From: CAYWNK01 sp964459495
GTDB lineage: Bacteria > Planctomycetota > UBA1135 > GCA-002686595
Assembly (NCBI GenBank): GCA_964459495.1
Contig: CAYWNK010000003.1
Location: forward strand, 1 to 64,000
Length of the DNA stretch: 64,000 nt
Reading direction: 5' to 3'
In this document: positions 52,486-61,412 of the stretch, piece by piece
Layout: every line of letters begins with the position of its first letter
Numbering within the stretch: the first letter of the stretch is position 1
Notes under the pieces: generated by a model
Seen by the model: only the letters and a program-made list of their open reading frames with translations
Databases searched by the model: none
Told to the model about the DNA's origin: nothing
Position numbers and translations under genes: made by a program

Positions 52486-53669
52486 GCATCGCACAAGACA
52501 CACTCGCCGCGGTGGACGTGGAACAGGCCATCCATGCCTTCACCGGCGTGATGGCGGAACTCCAGGGAAGTCACAAGGCCCTGGAAGAGCGCGCCGAGCG
52601 CATGGAGGCCGACCTCTTCACGGCCAACAAGCAGCTCGCCACCAAGGTTGCGGAATTGGAGACACTTCACCGGCATCTCGACTCGATCCTAGCGGCCCTG
52701 CCGACCGGAGTGATCGAGCGCGCTCCCTCAGGCAAAGTCGTGCGCATGAACAGCGCGGCGCGCCGCCTCTTGGGCCTGGATCCGAACAGCGTCGACCTCG
52801 ATGAGCTGTCCAGCATCGAGTTGGACGCCCAGGAGGGATCCACCCTACTTGCGGGCCCCGACGGATCCGAGCGCAACCTCGATCTGCGCAGGGCTGAGGT
52901 GTGCGACGACAGCGGAGAGATCAGCGCTCATCTCCAGATCCTAGAGGATCGCACAGAACTCACCCGCATCACCGAACACCTTCACAATCAGTCAAAGATG
53001 GTCGCCCTCGGCACCATGGCGGGCGGCATCGCGCACGAGGTGCGCAACCCGATGAACGCAATTCGTGGGTTCGCCTCTCTCTTGCTCCGCAGCCACGGCG
53101 AAGACTCGACCGTCCAACGCCACGCGGAACGCATCACCGCCGGGGTCGATGAGGTCGACGCCATCCTGTCCTCGGTACTCGCCTTCGCCGACCCCGAGAG
53201 ACTCCGGCTTGAGGACCAAAACGCCCAGGACTGCGTCCTTGAAGCTGTCCAGCTGGTGAGCCGCGACGCGGGCGACATGACCCCCTGGAACGTCACCGTT
53301 GTGGCCCCCCCCATCCCTTTCGTCGGGGACGGTTTCCAGCTGCGTATCGCGCTTCGCAACCTAGTCGCCAACGCCATCCAGGTGCAGCCCAGCGGCGGCA
53401 CCATCCACGTAAGGGCAGAAGCGATCGAAGACGCCCTTGTCTTCGAGGTCGACGACGCCGGCCCCGGCATCGATCCCAGTTTGCTACGCCGCCTGCGGGA
53501 CCCCTTCTTCACGACCCGCGCGGAAGGCACCGGCCTTGGCCTCCCGCTGGTCGACACCATCGCTCGCCTCCATGGCGGCTCCCTCGAGATCGAATCCACG
53601 CCATCGCCCCTCGGCGGTGCGCGCTTTGTCCTTCGCGTCCCCACCCTCCTGCGAAGCTCCGCACGATGA
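52482..53669 (+). CDS. PAS-containing histidine kinase (FlgS/FleS/NtrB-like)
   Basis: 395 residues, GTG start. An N-terminal coiled coil (~30-68), then a PAS domain (~70-165: SILAALPTGVIERAPSGKVV, MNSAARRLLGLDP). The kinase core has H box MAGGIAHEVRNPMNAIRGFA, N box LRNLVANAIQVQP, G1 VDDAGPGIDPSLL, F RDPFFTTRAEGTGLGLPLVD. No membrane helix. It is coupled by ATGA overlap to the sigma-54 response regulator, so the two form a cognate FlgS-FlgR-like pair controlling the middle flagellar genes. Confidence 0.93.
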   Translation: MSIAQDTLAAVDVEQAIHAFTGVMAELQGSHKALEERAERMEADLFTANKQLATKVAELETLHRHLDSILAALPTGVIERAPSGKVVRMNSAARRLLGLDPNSVDLDELSSIELDAQEGSTLLAGPDGSERNLDLRRAEVCDDSGEISAHLQILEDRTELTRITEHLHNQSKMVALGTMAGGIAHEVRNPMNAIRGFASLLLRSHGEDSTVQRHAERITAGVDEVDAILSSVLAFADPERLRLEDQNAQDCVLEAVQLVSRDAGDMTPWNVTVVAPPIPFVGDGFQLRIALRNLVANAIQVQPSGGTIHVRAEAIEDALVFEVDDAGPGIDPSLLRRLRDPFFTTRAEGTGLGLPLVDTIARLHGGSLEIESTPSPLGGARFVLRVPTLLRSSAR

Positions 53670-55069
53670 CCGCTAAGCGCATTTTTGTCGTCGATGACGA
53701 CGCCCTGTCCGCCGAGTTCCTCTTCGAAGCCGCCGCGGCACTCGGCTACCAGCCCGTTCGCCACGCCAGTGCCCGCGAGGCACTCGATGGGCTAGACGGT
53801 GATCCCCCGGACCTGATCCTCACCGACCTGCGCATGCCCGAAATGGACGGCATTGCCCTAGTCGAAGAGGTACAGAGCCGCTTCCCCGGTTTGCCCTGCG
53901 TGGTGATTACGGCGAACGGTTCCATGGAAACAGCGGTCGAGGCACTGCGCCTGGGAGCCCGCGACTTCCTGATGAAGCCCTGCAGCCCAGACACGCTGGA
54001 GGTGGTCCTCGAGCGGGTCTTCGCCAACGAACAGATGCGTTCCGAGAACGCGTATCTGCGTTCAGAACTGGTGGGGCGCCCCGACAGCACAATCGTCGCC
54101 CAAAGCCCCGCCATGGTCGAGTTGCTCCGGTCCGCCGCGCGGGTGGCGCGGTCCCGAGGCACCGTTTTGATCTCCGGAGAGAGCGGTACCGGCAAGGAAA
54201 AGGTCGCCCAGGCTGTCCACCTAGCCAGCCCCCGCGCTGAGCAACCTTTTGTTCGCGTCAACTGCGCGGCACTGTCGGAACAACTCCTGGAGTCAGAGCT
54301 CTTTGGCCACGAGCGGGGGGCCTTCACCGGCGCTCACAAGACCCGTATCGGGCGATTTGAGCTCGCGGATAAGGGCACGATTCTGCTCGATGAGATCGGG
54401 GACATCCCTGCCTCCATGCAGGCAAAGCTCCTGCGGGTGCTCCAGGAGGGTGAGTTTGAGCGCGTTGGCGGCAACCACACGCTGAGTGTCGACGTTCGCG
54501 TGATCGCCGCCACCAACCGCGACCTGGCCGCTGAGGTCGCTGACAACCGCTTCCGCGAGGACCTCTACTACCGCCTCCACGTGCTGCCACTGCACGTCGC
54601 GTCCCTGCGCGAGCGATCTGAGGATGTCTTGCCCCTCGCCAACTTCTTCGCCGAGCGCTACGCTCGCCAAAACGGCGTCCAACGCCCGACCTTCGAGCCT
54701 GCCGCGCGCGAAAAGCTGGAGAACTGGACCTGGCCCGGCAACGTGCGGGAACTCGAAAACGTCGTCCATCGGGCCGTCGTTCTTGGGCGCAACGGTCGCA
54801 TCTCATCCGATGATCTGGTCTTCGGGCCTTCCACCGGTGCCCAGGGGGAAGACAACGGTGGCACCTCCGCGGTTACCGACCTTTGGGATCCCGCCTGCGC
54901 CAAGGCGCTTGCCAATCACACGATGAGCGACGTGGAGCGTGTTGCCATCCTCGCGACGCTAGATGAGACAGGCGGTAACAAAACCGAAGCCGCCCGGCGT
55001 CTCGGCCTCACAGCGCGGACCCTGTCCAACAAGATGAAGATCTGGCGTTCGGCCGGTCTTGTCGCCTAG
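53666..55069 (+). CDS. NtrC-family sigma-54 response regulator (FlgR/FleR-like) 2
   Basis: 467 residues. Receiver with IFVVDDDALSAEFL, phospho-Asp in LILTDLRMPEMDG, Thr in VVITANGS and Lys in DFLMKPCS. AAA+ domain with VLISGESGTGKEKVAQA, the canonical GAFTGA loop (GHERGAFTGAHKTRIGRFE) and TILLDEIGDIPASMQ. C-terminal Fis HTH (GNKTEAARRLGLTARTLSN). Partner of the upstream PAS kinase; a good candidate activator for the fliO sigma-54 promoter. Followed 36 bp later by flgB. Confidence 0.95.
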   Translation: MTAKRIFVVDDDALSAEFLFEAAAALGYQPVRHASAREALDGLDGDPPDLILTDLRMPEMDGIALVEEVQSRFPGLPCVVITANGSMETAVEALRLGARDFLMKPCSPDTLEVVLERVFANEQMRSENAYLRSELVGRPDSTIVAQSPAMVELLRSAARVARSRGTVLISGESGTGKEKVAQAVHLASPRAEQPFVRVNCAALSEQLLESELFGHERGAFTGAHKTRIGRFELADKGTILLDEIGDIPASMQAKLLRVLQEGEFERVGGNHTLSVDVRVIAATNRDLAAEVADNRFREDLYYRLHVLPLHVASLRERSEDVLPLANFFAERYARQNGVQRPTFEPAAREKLENWTWPGNVRELENVVHRAVVLGRNGRISSDDLVFGPSTGAQGEDNGGTSAVTDLWDPACAKALANHTMSDVERVAILATLDETGGNKTEAARRLGLTARTLSNKMKIWRSAGLVA

Positions 55070-55105
55070 CCCGTCCCCCGCCACACGATCCAAGAAGGAC
55101 AAGCC

Positions 55106-55465
55106 ATGGACCTGCTCGGAAGCCCCGGTCAACTGCTGCTGCGCCTGCTCTCCTCCACAGAGGAGCGCGCGCGGGTCGTGGCCGGCAACATCGCCAACCA
55201 GAACACCCCCGGCTACAAACGGCGCGAATTCCAGTTTGAAGAACTGCTTGCCGAGGAGATTGACAAAGGCAAGACCAAGCTGAGTCACGTCCAGCCTAGG
55301 ACGCTGGTCGACCGTGAGTCAGATGCACGGGGTGACGGCAACAACGTCGTGATCGAACAGGAGGTCGCCTCGCTCCGCGAGTCGGCCCTGCGCTACGACA
55401 TGTACGCCGCGATTCTGCGCAGTAGGGTCAGCATGGTTCAGTCCGCAATTCAAGGAGATCGCTAG
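55106..55465 (+). CDS. flgB: Flagellar basal-body rod protein FlgB
   Basis: 119 residues. The N-terminal rod motif RVVAGNIANQNTPGYKRREF is characteristic, and the C-terminal helix LRYDMYAAILRSRVSMVQSA matches FlgB. AAGGAC lies 7 nt before the ATG. Proximal rod component, followed 2 bp later by flgC. FlgB-FlgC-FliE-FliF-FliG order is the usual one. Confidence 0.95.
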   Translation: MDLLGSPGQLLLRLLSSTEERARVVAGNIANQNTPGYKRREFQFEELLAEEIDKGKTKLSHVQPRTLVDRESDARGDGNNVVIEQEVASLRESALRYDMYAAILRSRVSMVQSAIQGDR

Positions 55466-55467
55466 TC

Positions 55468-55902
55468 ATGACCGGAATCCGACGTCTCTTCGCCGGCATG
55501 CACATCGCATCGAGCGCACTACGCGCCGAACGCGTGCGCGTCGATACGATCGCCAAGAACATCGCCCACGCAGGCACGACCAAGATGCCCGACACGGGCG
55601 AGCCCTACCGCCGCGAGGTGGTGCGCTTCGAACCGGAACTCACTCGATCCCGTGACGGCAACCAGGTGATCCAAGGGCTCAAGGCGCCCACCGTCCAACA
55701 GGACTTCACCACCCCGTTTGAGGAGGTGCTCGACCCTGGCCATCCCGACGCCAACGAAGAGGGCATCGTTCGCATGCCCAACGTCAATGCGGTGCGCGAG
55801 ATGGCAGACATGATCACCTCGCTACGGGCCTACGAAGCCAACCTAAAGGTCGCCGAGAACTTCGAGCGAATGGCCGAGCGCGCCCTGCGCCTCGCTGAGT
55901 AA
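55468..55902 (+). CDS. flgC: Flagellar basal-body rod protein FlgC
   Basis: 144 residues. ASSALRAERVRVDTIAKNIA at the N-terminus, GIVRMPNVNAVREMADMITS and LRAYEANLKVAENFERMA at the C-terminus are the FlgC signatures. The usual rod motif 'N.AN..T' is here KNIAHAGTTK. GGAGAT precedes the ATG. Proximal rod component. Confidence 0.95.
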   Translation: MTGIRRLFAGMHIASSALRAERVRVDTIAKNIAHAGTTKMPDTGEPYRREVVRFEPELTRSRDGNQVIQGLKAPTVQQDFTTPFEEVLDPGHPDANEEGIVRMPNVNAVREMADMITSLRAYEANLKVAENFERMAERALRLAE

Positions 55903-55913
55903 GGACCCATCCC

Positions 55914-56264
55914 ATGGTCAATGGTATTTCAGGAGGCGGCGGTCTCAACCCTAGCCAGATGAAGGCGATGCTGGAGAAGATCCAGCAGAGCAAGTCGAAC
56001 ATGGGGTTGGGGGATGCCAGCCAGGCGTCCCAGGCCAGCTCCATCGGCGGAGACTTCGCCAAGGCCATGGTCGAGAGCCTCGGCGAAGTGGAGTCCACCG
56101 TCCGAGAGACCGATTCCCTACCGAAGGATGCCATCAAGGGCGAACTGGATTTCCATGAGGTGGCGGCGCGCGTCAAGGAAGCCGAGCTGTCGTTCAACTT
56201 TGCCATGCAGGTGCGCAACAAGCTCCTCGATGCGTACCGCGAAGTCATGCGGATGTCCGTCTGA
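55914..56264 (+). CDS. fliE: Flagellar hook-basal body protein FliE
   Basis: 116 residues. A Gly/Ser/Gln-rich N-terminal part is followed by the conserved block FAKAMVESLGEVESTVRETD and HEVAARVKEAELSFNFAMQV, RNKLLDAYREVMRMSV. FliE joins the MS ring to the rod. Lies 11 bp after flgC and 13 bp before fliF. Confidence 0.92.
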   Translation: MVNGISGGGGLNPSQMKAMLEKIQQSKSNMGLGDASQASQASSIGGDFAKAMVESLGEVESTVRETDSLPKDAIKGELDFHEVAARVKEAELSFNFAMQVRNKLLDAYREVMRMSV

Positions 56265-56277
56265 CCTCTAGAACCCG

Positions 56278-57843
56278 ATGAAGAACCTGTTCGAAGATCT
56301 CCTGGCGCGCCTGAAAGCCAGCAACGGACCGACGCGCATTGTGATGGGCGTTGGCCTGCTGTTGATCACGCTCCTCGCCGGCTATTCGGTCTGGCGTGGA
56401 CGCAATCCACACATGGCGTTCTTCCTGTCTGATCTCGACAATGCCGAGTTCAGCGCCGTGACCAGCGCGCTGGGACGGGCGGACATTCGCTTCAACGTAT
56501 CTACCGGTGGCGCGCCCTACACCGTCTGGGTAGACGACTCGAAGCGCTTCGAGGCCAATAGCGCGATCGCTCAGCAGTCTGCACTGAAAAGCGGCCCCCG
56601 CGGCATCGATACGAACTCTGGAAGCAGCGCGTTCGATGCGTCCATCGAGCGAATCCAGAAGGTGCGCAAGACCTACTGGCAAGAGGTGGAACAGTCCCTC
56701 GAGAGTATGGACTGGATCGTGACCGCGCGCGTCAACGCGTTCTTCTCTGATCGCATCCAGCTCGGCCGCCGGGAACAGCCCACTGTAGCCGTCAGCCTGC
56801 GTACCAGCGTCGTCCATCCGGATCCCGCACAGGCCCAGGCGGCCGCCAACCTGGTCCAAACCTCCTTCTCGACCGACCCAGCCAACATCACGATCGTCGA
56901 CCAGCACGGGGTCACCTTGTTCGACGGCAAACGCGACGAGTCCCTCAACGAAATCCTTGAGTTCGAGCGTGCCTTTGACCGCGAACAGACGTATCGCGTC
57001 CAGGCCATGCTCGACGACGCGTACGGCGAGGGCCTTGCCCAAGCCACCGTCCGTGGCGCTTGGACCTATGAGCGCACCGAGAGCATCGACGAGTCACTCG
57101 ACCCCAAGAAGGCCGTCGTTTCCGAGACCATCTCCGAGTCCAGCACACCCGGACTTGTCGCCGCTGGAGGACCCGCCGGCGTTCAGGAGAACCTGACGAT
57201 TGCCCAAAACCCGGGCTCCGGGGCCAACGACCCCGCCACGCGCAACGACACCGAGCGTCAGTACACTTACGGCACTCGAATGACACATCGGGTTCAGTCG
57301 CAGCCCGCGCTGAGCAGCCTCTCGGTCAGCCTGGTGCTCGACGCGTCGCTGGAGGACCAGCTCGGCAATGTCGAGGGACTCGTCAAGGCCGCAGTCGGCT
57401 TCAACACCGAGCGCGGCGATCAGTTCGCAGGTCACGTGACCGCACTGCCCGGCATCGAGCGCGACGAGGAGGGCAACCCCATCCCCCCGAAAGCGCTAGA
57501 GCCCCTGGAGAAGCCGAATCCCTGGATCTCCCTCGGGTTGCAGCACGGCGTGGAGATACTAGCCGCGCTTGTCTTCTTCATCGTGCTCCTGCGTTCCCTC
57601 AAGGGTGGTGACAAGGCTCTTAAGCAAGTCACGATAGAGCCGGCTCGCAAGGGCGGAAAAGGAGGCAACTCCAAGGCCGGCAGCGGCGGCGACGCCGAAC
57701 CGGAAGAACCTGTTGAGCTCGATCCTGAAGTGCTCGCTCGGATGCAAATCGAGGAGCTCATCGAGTCCGACCCCGAACGGGTTAGCGCGCTGCTGTCGCG
57801 CTGGGCCATGGGCGACAACTACTACGCAGAGTCCGGAGCATGA
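56278..57843 (+). CDS. fliF: Flagellar MS-ring protein FliF
   Basis: 521 residues. TM1 at ~22-42 (IVMGVGLLLITLLAGYSVW), periplasmic ring-building domains (ALKSGPRGIDTNSGSSAFDA, VEQSLESMDWIVTARVNAFF, VAVSLRTSVVHPDPAQAQAA), TM2 at ~421-439 (VEILAALVFFIVLLRSL) and a cytoplasmic FliG-binding tail (MQIEELIESDPERVSALLSR). The reading frame is intact. Its 3' 621 bp, from codon 316, are included in a perfect 659-bp tandem duplication. The TGA overlaps the ATG of the chimeric frame that follows. Confidence 0.95.
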   Translation: MKNLFEDLLARLKASNGPTRIVMGVGLLLITLLAGYSVWRGRNPHMAFFLSDLDNAEFSAVTSALGRADIRFNVSTGGAPYTVWVDDSKRFEANSAIAQQSALKSGPRGIDTNSGSSAFDASIERIQKVRKTYWQEVEQSLESMDWIVTARVNAFFSDRIQLGRREQPTVAVSLRTSVVHPDPAQAQAAANLVQTSFSTDPANITIVDQHGVTLFDGKRDESLNEILEFERAFDREQTYRVQAMLDDAYGEGLAQATVRGAWTYERTESIDESLDPKKAVVSETISESSTPGLVAAGGPAGVQENLTIAQNPGSGANDPATRNDTERQYTYGTRMTHRVQSQPALSSLSVSLVLDASLEDQLGNVEGLVKAAVGFNTERGDQFAGHVTALPGIERDEEGNPIPPKALEPLEKPNPWISLGLQHGVEILAALVFFIVLLRSLKGGDKALKQVTIEPARKGGKGGNSKAGSGGDAEPEEPVELDPEVLARMQIEELIESDPERVSALLSRWAMGDNYYAESGA

Positions 57844-58543
57844 GCGAATCCCCCCGCCCCGTCGACGGCTACCAGAAGGTCGCCAACGACCCCGCCACGC
57901 GCAACGACACCGAGCGTCAGTACACTTACGGCACTCGAATGACACATCGGGTTCAGTCGCAGCCCGCGCTGAGCAGCCTCTCGGTCAGCCTGGTGCTCGA
58001 CGCGTCGCTGGAGGACCAGCTCGGCAATGTCGAGGGACTCGTCAAGGCCGCAGTCGGCTTCAACACCGAGCGCGGCGATCAGTTCGCAGGTCACGTGACC
58101 GCACTGCCCGGCATCGAGCGCGACGAGGAGGGCAACCCCATCCCCCCGAAAGCGCTAGAGCCCCTGGAGAAGCCGAATCCCTGGATCTCCCTCGGGTTGC
58201 AGCACGGCGTGGAGATACTAGCCGCGCTTGTCTTCTTCATCGTGCTCCTGCGTTCCCTCAAGGGTGGTGACAAGGCTCTTAAGCAAGTCACGATAGAGCC
58301 GGCTCGCAAGGGCGGAAAAGGAGGCAACTCCAAGGCCGGCAGCGGCGGCGACGCCGAACCGGAAGAACCTGTTGAGCTCGATCCTGAAGTGCTCGCTCGG
58401 ATGCAAATCGAGGAGCTCATCGAGTCCGACCCCGAACGGGTTAGCGCGCTGCTGTCGCGCTGGGCCATGGGCGACAACTACTACGCAGAGTCCGGAGCAT
58501 GAGCGAATCCCCCCGCCCCGTCGACGGCTACCAGAAGGTCGCC
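57223..58543 (+). repeat. 659-bp perfect direct tandem duplication across the fliF-fliG junction
   Basis: Bases 57223-57881 are repeated at 57882-58540 with a further 3-bp match (GCC) at the far end, so the junction shows 3-bp microhomology. I see no difference between the copies, and the encoded proteins are identical. The unit covers the last ~206 codons of fliF and the first ~14 codons of fliG. 659 is not a multiple of 3, but the overlap of the two genes in different phases makes the middle frame open throughout. Confidence 0.93.
57840..58502 (+). CDS. Chimeric FliG(1-15)-FliF(317-521) frame made by the duplication
   Basis: 220 residues: MSESPRPVDGYQKVA from the FliG start joined in frame to NDPATRNDTERQYTYG and the remainder of FliF. 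It would keep a part of the periplasmic ring region, TM2 and the FliG-binding tail, with the normal fliG ribosome context and ATGA overlaps at both ends. If expressed it could compete for FliG or join the MS ring. It may equally be a neutral by-product of a recent duplication or an assembly artefact. Confidence 0.6.
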   Translation: MSESPRPVDGYQKVANDPATRNDTERQYTYGTRMTHRVQSQPALSSLSVSLVLDASLEDQLGNVEGLVKAAVGFNTERGDQFAGHVTALPGIERDEEGNPIPPKALEPLEKPNPWISLGLQHGVEILAALVFFIVLLRSLKGGDKALKQVTIEPARKGGKGGNSKAGSGGDAEPEEPVELDPEVLARMQIEELIESDPERVSALLSRWAMGDNYYAESGA

Positions 58544-59524
58544 GCATTCCTCCTTAGCCTTGACAGCGCCGTCAGCGCCAAGGTGATGCGTTCCCTCGAC
58601 CCCAAGGTAGTCTCGGGCGTTGCCGCTGCGATGACCGAGCTCTCGCCCGATCTCTGTACTGCCGCCGCGGTGGACCAGCTCTACCTGGACCTAGCCCGCA
58701 CGATGTATCAGCGCGAAGGCGTGCGGCCCCAGGATGACCACGAGCTGGCCGACATGTTGAGCCAGAGCTACGGCGAAGACGAAGCCGACCGTGTCCTGCG
58801 CGAAATCCGGGATCGGAGGCGACGCGAACAGCCCTTCGCGTTTCTGGATCAATTCCAGCCCGAGGTCGTTGCCCGCGTGCTCGCCGACGAGTCTCCATCG
58901 ATCGTTTCTCTCATCCTCGCCCATTCCTCGCCGACGGTGTCCGCAGCCGTCCTCGGTGTGTTCGAAGAGGAGCAAACACTGGAGATCGTCAAACGCATGA
59001 CGTCGATCCAGCCGCCCAGCATCGACACAATGCTCGATATTGCCGACGACCTGTCGTTGCGCATGCGCGAAGCCCAGCGCCTCCCCCCGCCGCCGGACCC
59101 CGCCGAGACCCTGCGTACGATCGCCGACCTGCTCACCCACTCCAAGGGCAGCGTTGAGACCACCGTCATGGAAGGCCTTGCCGAATACGACGAAGAGGTC
59201 GCCGGCCAGGTGCGTGAGTACATGTTCACGTGGAGCGATCTAGGCGCGATCGACAAGCGCGCCATGCAGAAGATCCTCTCCACCGTCGACACGCGCACGC
59301 TTTCGATCGCTCTCAAGGCCTCCCCGCCCGACGTTGAAGCCAACGTGATGGACAACCTGTCCAGCCGCGTCAAGGACATGGTGGCTGACGAGCGCGAGCT
59401 CGCCGGCGCGATGTCCATGACCGAGGTACAGGAATCCCGCGACGAGATCCTGACCGCGGTTCGCGCACTCATGGACTCCGGTGAGTTCTCTCCGGCGCGC
59501 GCTGGCGAGGAAATGGTGACCTGA
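58499..59524 (+). CDS. fliG: Flagellar motor switch protein FliG
   Basis: 341 residues. N-terminal FliF-binding domain (YQKVAAFLLSLDSAVSAKVM), middle domain (FLDQFQPEVVARVLADESPS, IVSLILAHSSPTVSAAVLG) and the C-terminal torque domain with charged helix (WSDLGAIDKRAMQKILSTVD, TLSIALKASPPDVEANVMDN). It transmits torque from the stator and binds FliF and FliM. FliM and FliN are not in the window. Its upstream start region is duplicated in the chimeric frame, but this copy is complete. Confidence 0.95.
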   Translation: MSESPRPVDGYQKVAAFLLSLDSAVSAKVMRSLDPKVVSGVAAAMTELSPDLCTAAAVDQLYLDLARTMYQREGVRPQDDHELADMLSQSYGEDEADRVLREIRDRRRREQPFAFLDQFQPEVVARVLADESPSIVSLILAHSSPTVSAAVLGVFEEEQTLEIVKRMTSIQPPSIDTMLDIADDLSLRMREAQRLPPPPDPAETLRTIADLLTHSKGSVETTVMEGLAEYDEEVAGQVREYMFTWSDLGAIDKRAMQKILSTVDTRTLSIALKASPPDVEANVMDNLSSRVKDMVADERELAGAMSMTEVQESRDEILTAVRALMDSGEFSPARAGEEMVT

Positions 59525-59525
59525 G

Positions 59526-60083
59526 ATGCCGTCCATGCACAGCGTCCGGGTTCACGCCCCCGTCGAAGCCTTGCGGCAAGAGCCCACTCGGAGTCTTCAG
59601 AACATCGCCGACGAACGGCTTCGACAGCAGCTCGCGGAGGCCTATGCCGCAGGCAAGGCCGACGGTTTGGCCGCTCAGCAGGAGGCTGGCCGCGAGGCCC
59701 TCGAGGCCGCGGCTGCGCGTCTCGACGCGGCCCGCCAGGAAGCGGAGGAGAACCTCCCGAGCCACGTCGTCGAACTGAGTGTGGCCATTGCCTCGGAGCT
59801 GCTCGCCGTCGAGCTGCATTCGGGCAACTACGACATGGAGAAGCTGGTGCGCGGTGCCCTCGGCAGCTCTGGTGTCGGACGCGGAGTCTGCACCGTGCAC
59901 GTCAGTCGGGTCGACGCCGAGCGCCTGGCCGAGATCTCCTTCCGCGCAGGGACCACGATCGAAGCCGATCCGAGCCTGACCCCCGGTGACATCCACATCA
60001 CCACCCCCAGGGGGCTGTTGGTACGTGAACTCGAGCCCGCCATCGATGCCATTCGCGAGCAACTGCTCGAGGAGCTGGGCTAG
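59526..60083 (+). CDS. fliH: Flagellar export ATPase regulator FliH
   Basis: 185 residues. The Ala/Glu-rich helical N-terminal half (LRQQLAEAYAAGKADGLAAQ) and the C-terminal domain (VVELSVAIASELLAVELHSG ... GDIHITTPRGLLVRELEPAI) match the FliH/YscL family. FliH binds and holds FliI. Starts 1 bp after the fliG stop and ends 9 bp before fliI. Confidence 0.88.
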   Translation: MPSMHSVRVHAPVEALRQEPTRSLQNIADERLRQQLAEAYAAGKADGLAAQQEAGREALEAAAARLDAARQEAEENLPSHVVELSVAIASELLAVELHSGNYDMEKLVRGALGSSGVGRGVCTVHVSRVDAERLAEISFRAGTTIEADPSLTPGDIHITTPRGLLVRELEPAIDAIREQLLEELG

Positions 60084-60092
60084 ACCCTTCCG

Positions 60093-61412
60093 ATGTTCCA
60101 GATGCCCCCCATGCGCGCAGCGATCAAGCGCGGTGCCAAGCCCTACTACCGTGGCCGCGTCCGCAGGGTCACAGGCGTCCTGGTCGAGGCCAGCGGCATC
60201 CCCGTGGCCCAGGGAGGCATGTGTCGCATCGACCGCGGAAGCCTAGGGCCGATCAATGCTGAGGTCGTCGGCTTCGAAGGGACCACGACCTTGCTGATGC
60301 CCCATGGTGACGTGACCGGCATCGCGCCCGATCAAAACGTCGTCAGCCTCGACGGGGAGTTCACCGTCCATGCCTCGGACGCCCTGCTCGGGCGTGTGCT
60401 CGATGGATTTGGGAAACCGATGGATGGCGGCCCCGCGCTGCCACGGTCCAACCAGCGTCCAACGCGTGCCAGTGCGCCGCTCCCCGCAGAACGCCGCGCC
60501 ATCCGTACGCCGCTAACCACCGGCGTCCGCGCCGTTGACGGCATGATGACCCTTGGAAAGGGCCAACGCCTGGGTATCTTTGCCGGCTCTGGCGTGGGCA
60601 AGTCCACACTGCTCGGCCAGATTACCCGCGGCACCGACGCCGACGTCATCATCGTCTGCCTCGTGGGTGAACGCGGCCGTGAGGTTCAGGATTTCCTCGA
60701 GCAGGTCCTCGGGGACGAGGGCAGACGACGTTCGGTTCTCGTTGCTGCAACTTCGGACCGGCCTCCGATCGAACGCCTGTCCGCCCCCTTCACCGCGGTC
60801 ACGATGGCCGAGGCCTTCCGCGACATGGGCAAGGACGTACTCCTGGTCATGGACTCGGTCACGCGCTTCGCCGCAGCCAGCCGCGAGGTTGGCCTCGCCG
60901 TCGGCGAACCTCCCACCGTCCGCGGCTATCCGCCTAGCTTCTTTGCCACCGTGCCCAAGCTCATCGAACGAATGGGCCGTACCTCCGCGGGTACGATCAC
61001 CGGCTTGCTGACCGTGCTGCTCGACGGCGACGACGTCAACGATCCCGTGGGCGACACCCTCCGTGGCCTGCTCGATGGCCACCTTGTCCTGAGCCGAGAC
61101 CTTGCTCAGGCAGGGCACTTCCCTGCAATCGACGTGCTGCAGAGCCTATCGCGATTGATGGACGGTCTCGCCACGCCTGAGCACATCGCTCACTCACGCG
61201 CGTTGCGCGCGGACCTTGCCGCCTATCGCGCCGGCCGGGATCTCATCGACATCGGCGCCTACCAGGCGGGGGCAAACCCGGCTCTGGATCGTGCCGTCAT
61301 GCGCATGCCTGTCATCGAAGCGTACCTGCGACAGGAGACCCATGATCTGTCGCCCCTGGCCGACACCCTCGCCATGCTCGGTATGGTCGCGACAGCCGGA
61401 GACCAAGCCTGA
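60093..61412 (+). CDS. fliI: Flagellum-specific export ATPase FliI
   Basis: 439 residues, F1-beta-like ATPase. Walker A in LGIFAGSGVGKSTLLGQITR, VCLVGERGREVQDFLEQVLG, Walker B in KDVLLVMDSVTRFAAASREV, GEPPTVRGYPPSFFATVPKL and LDGDDVNDPVGDTLRGLLDG. These are standard FliI/YscN motifs. It energises unloading of export substrates with FliH and FliJ, whose genes flank it. The stop overlaps the fliJ ATG (TGATGG). Confidence 0.96.
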   Translation: MFQMPPMRAAIKRGAKPYYRGRVRRVTGVLVEASGIPVAQGGMCRIDRGSLGPINAEVVGFEGTTTLLMPHGDVTGIAPDQNVVSLDGEFTVHASDALLGRVLDGFGKPMDGGPALPRSNQRPTRASAPLPAERRAIRTPLTTGVRAVDGMMTLGKGQRLGIFAGSGVGKSTLLGQITRGTDADVIIVCLVGERGREVQDFLEQVLGDEGRRRSVLVAATSDRPPIERLSAPFTAVTMAEAFRDMGKDVLLVMDSVTRFAAASREVGLAVGEPPTVRGYPPSFFATVPKLIERMGRTSAGTITGLLTVLLDGDDVNDPVGDTLRGLLDGHLVLSRDLAQAGHFPAIDVLQSLSRLMDGLATPEHIAHSRALRADLAAYRAGRDLIDIGAYQAGANPALDRAVMRMPVIEAYLRQETHDLSPLADTLAMLGMVATAGDQA

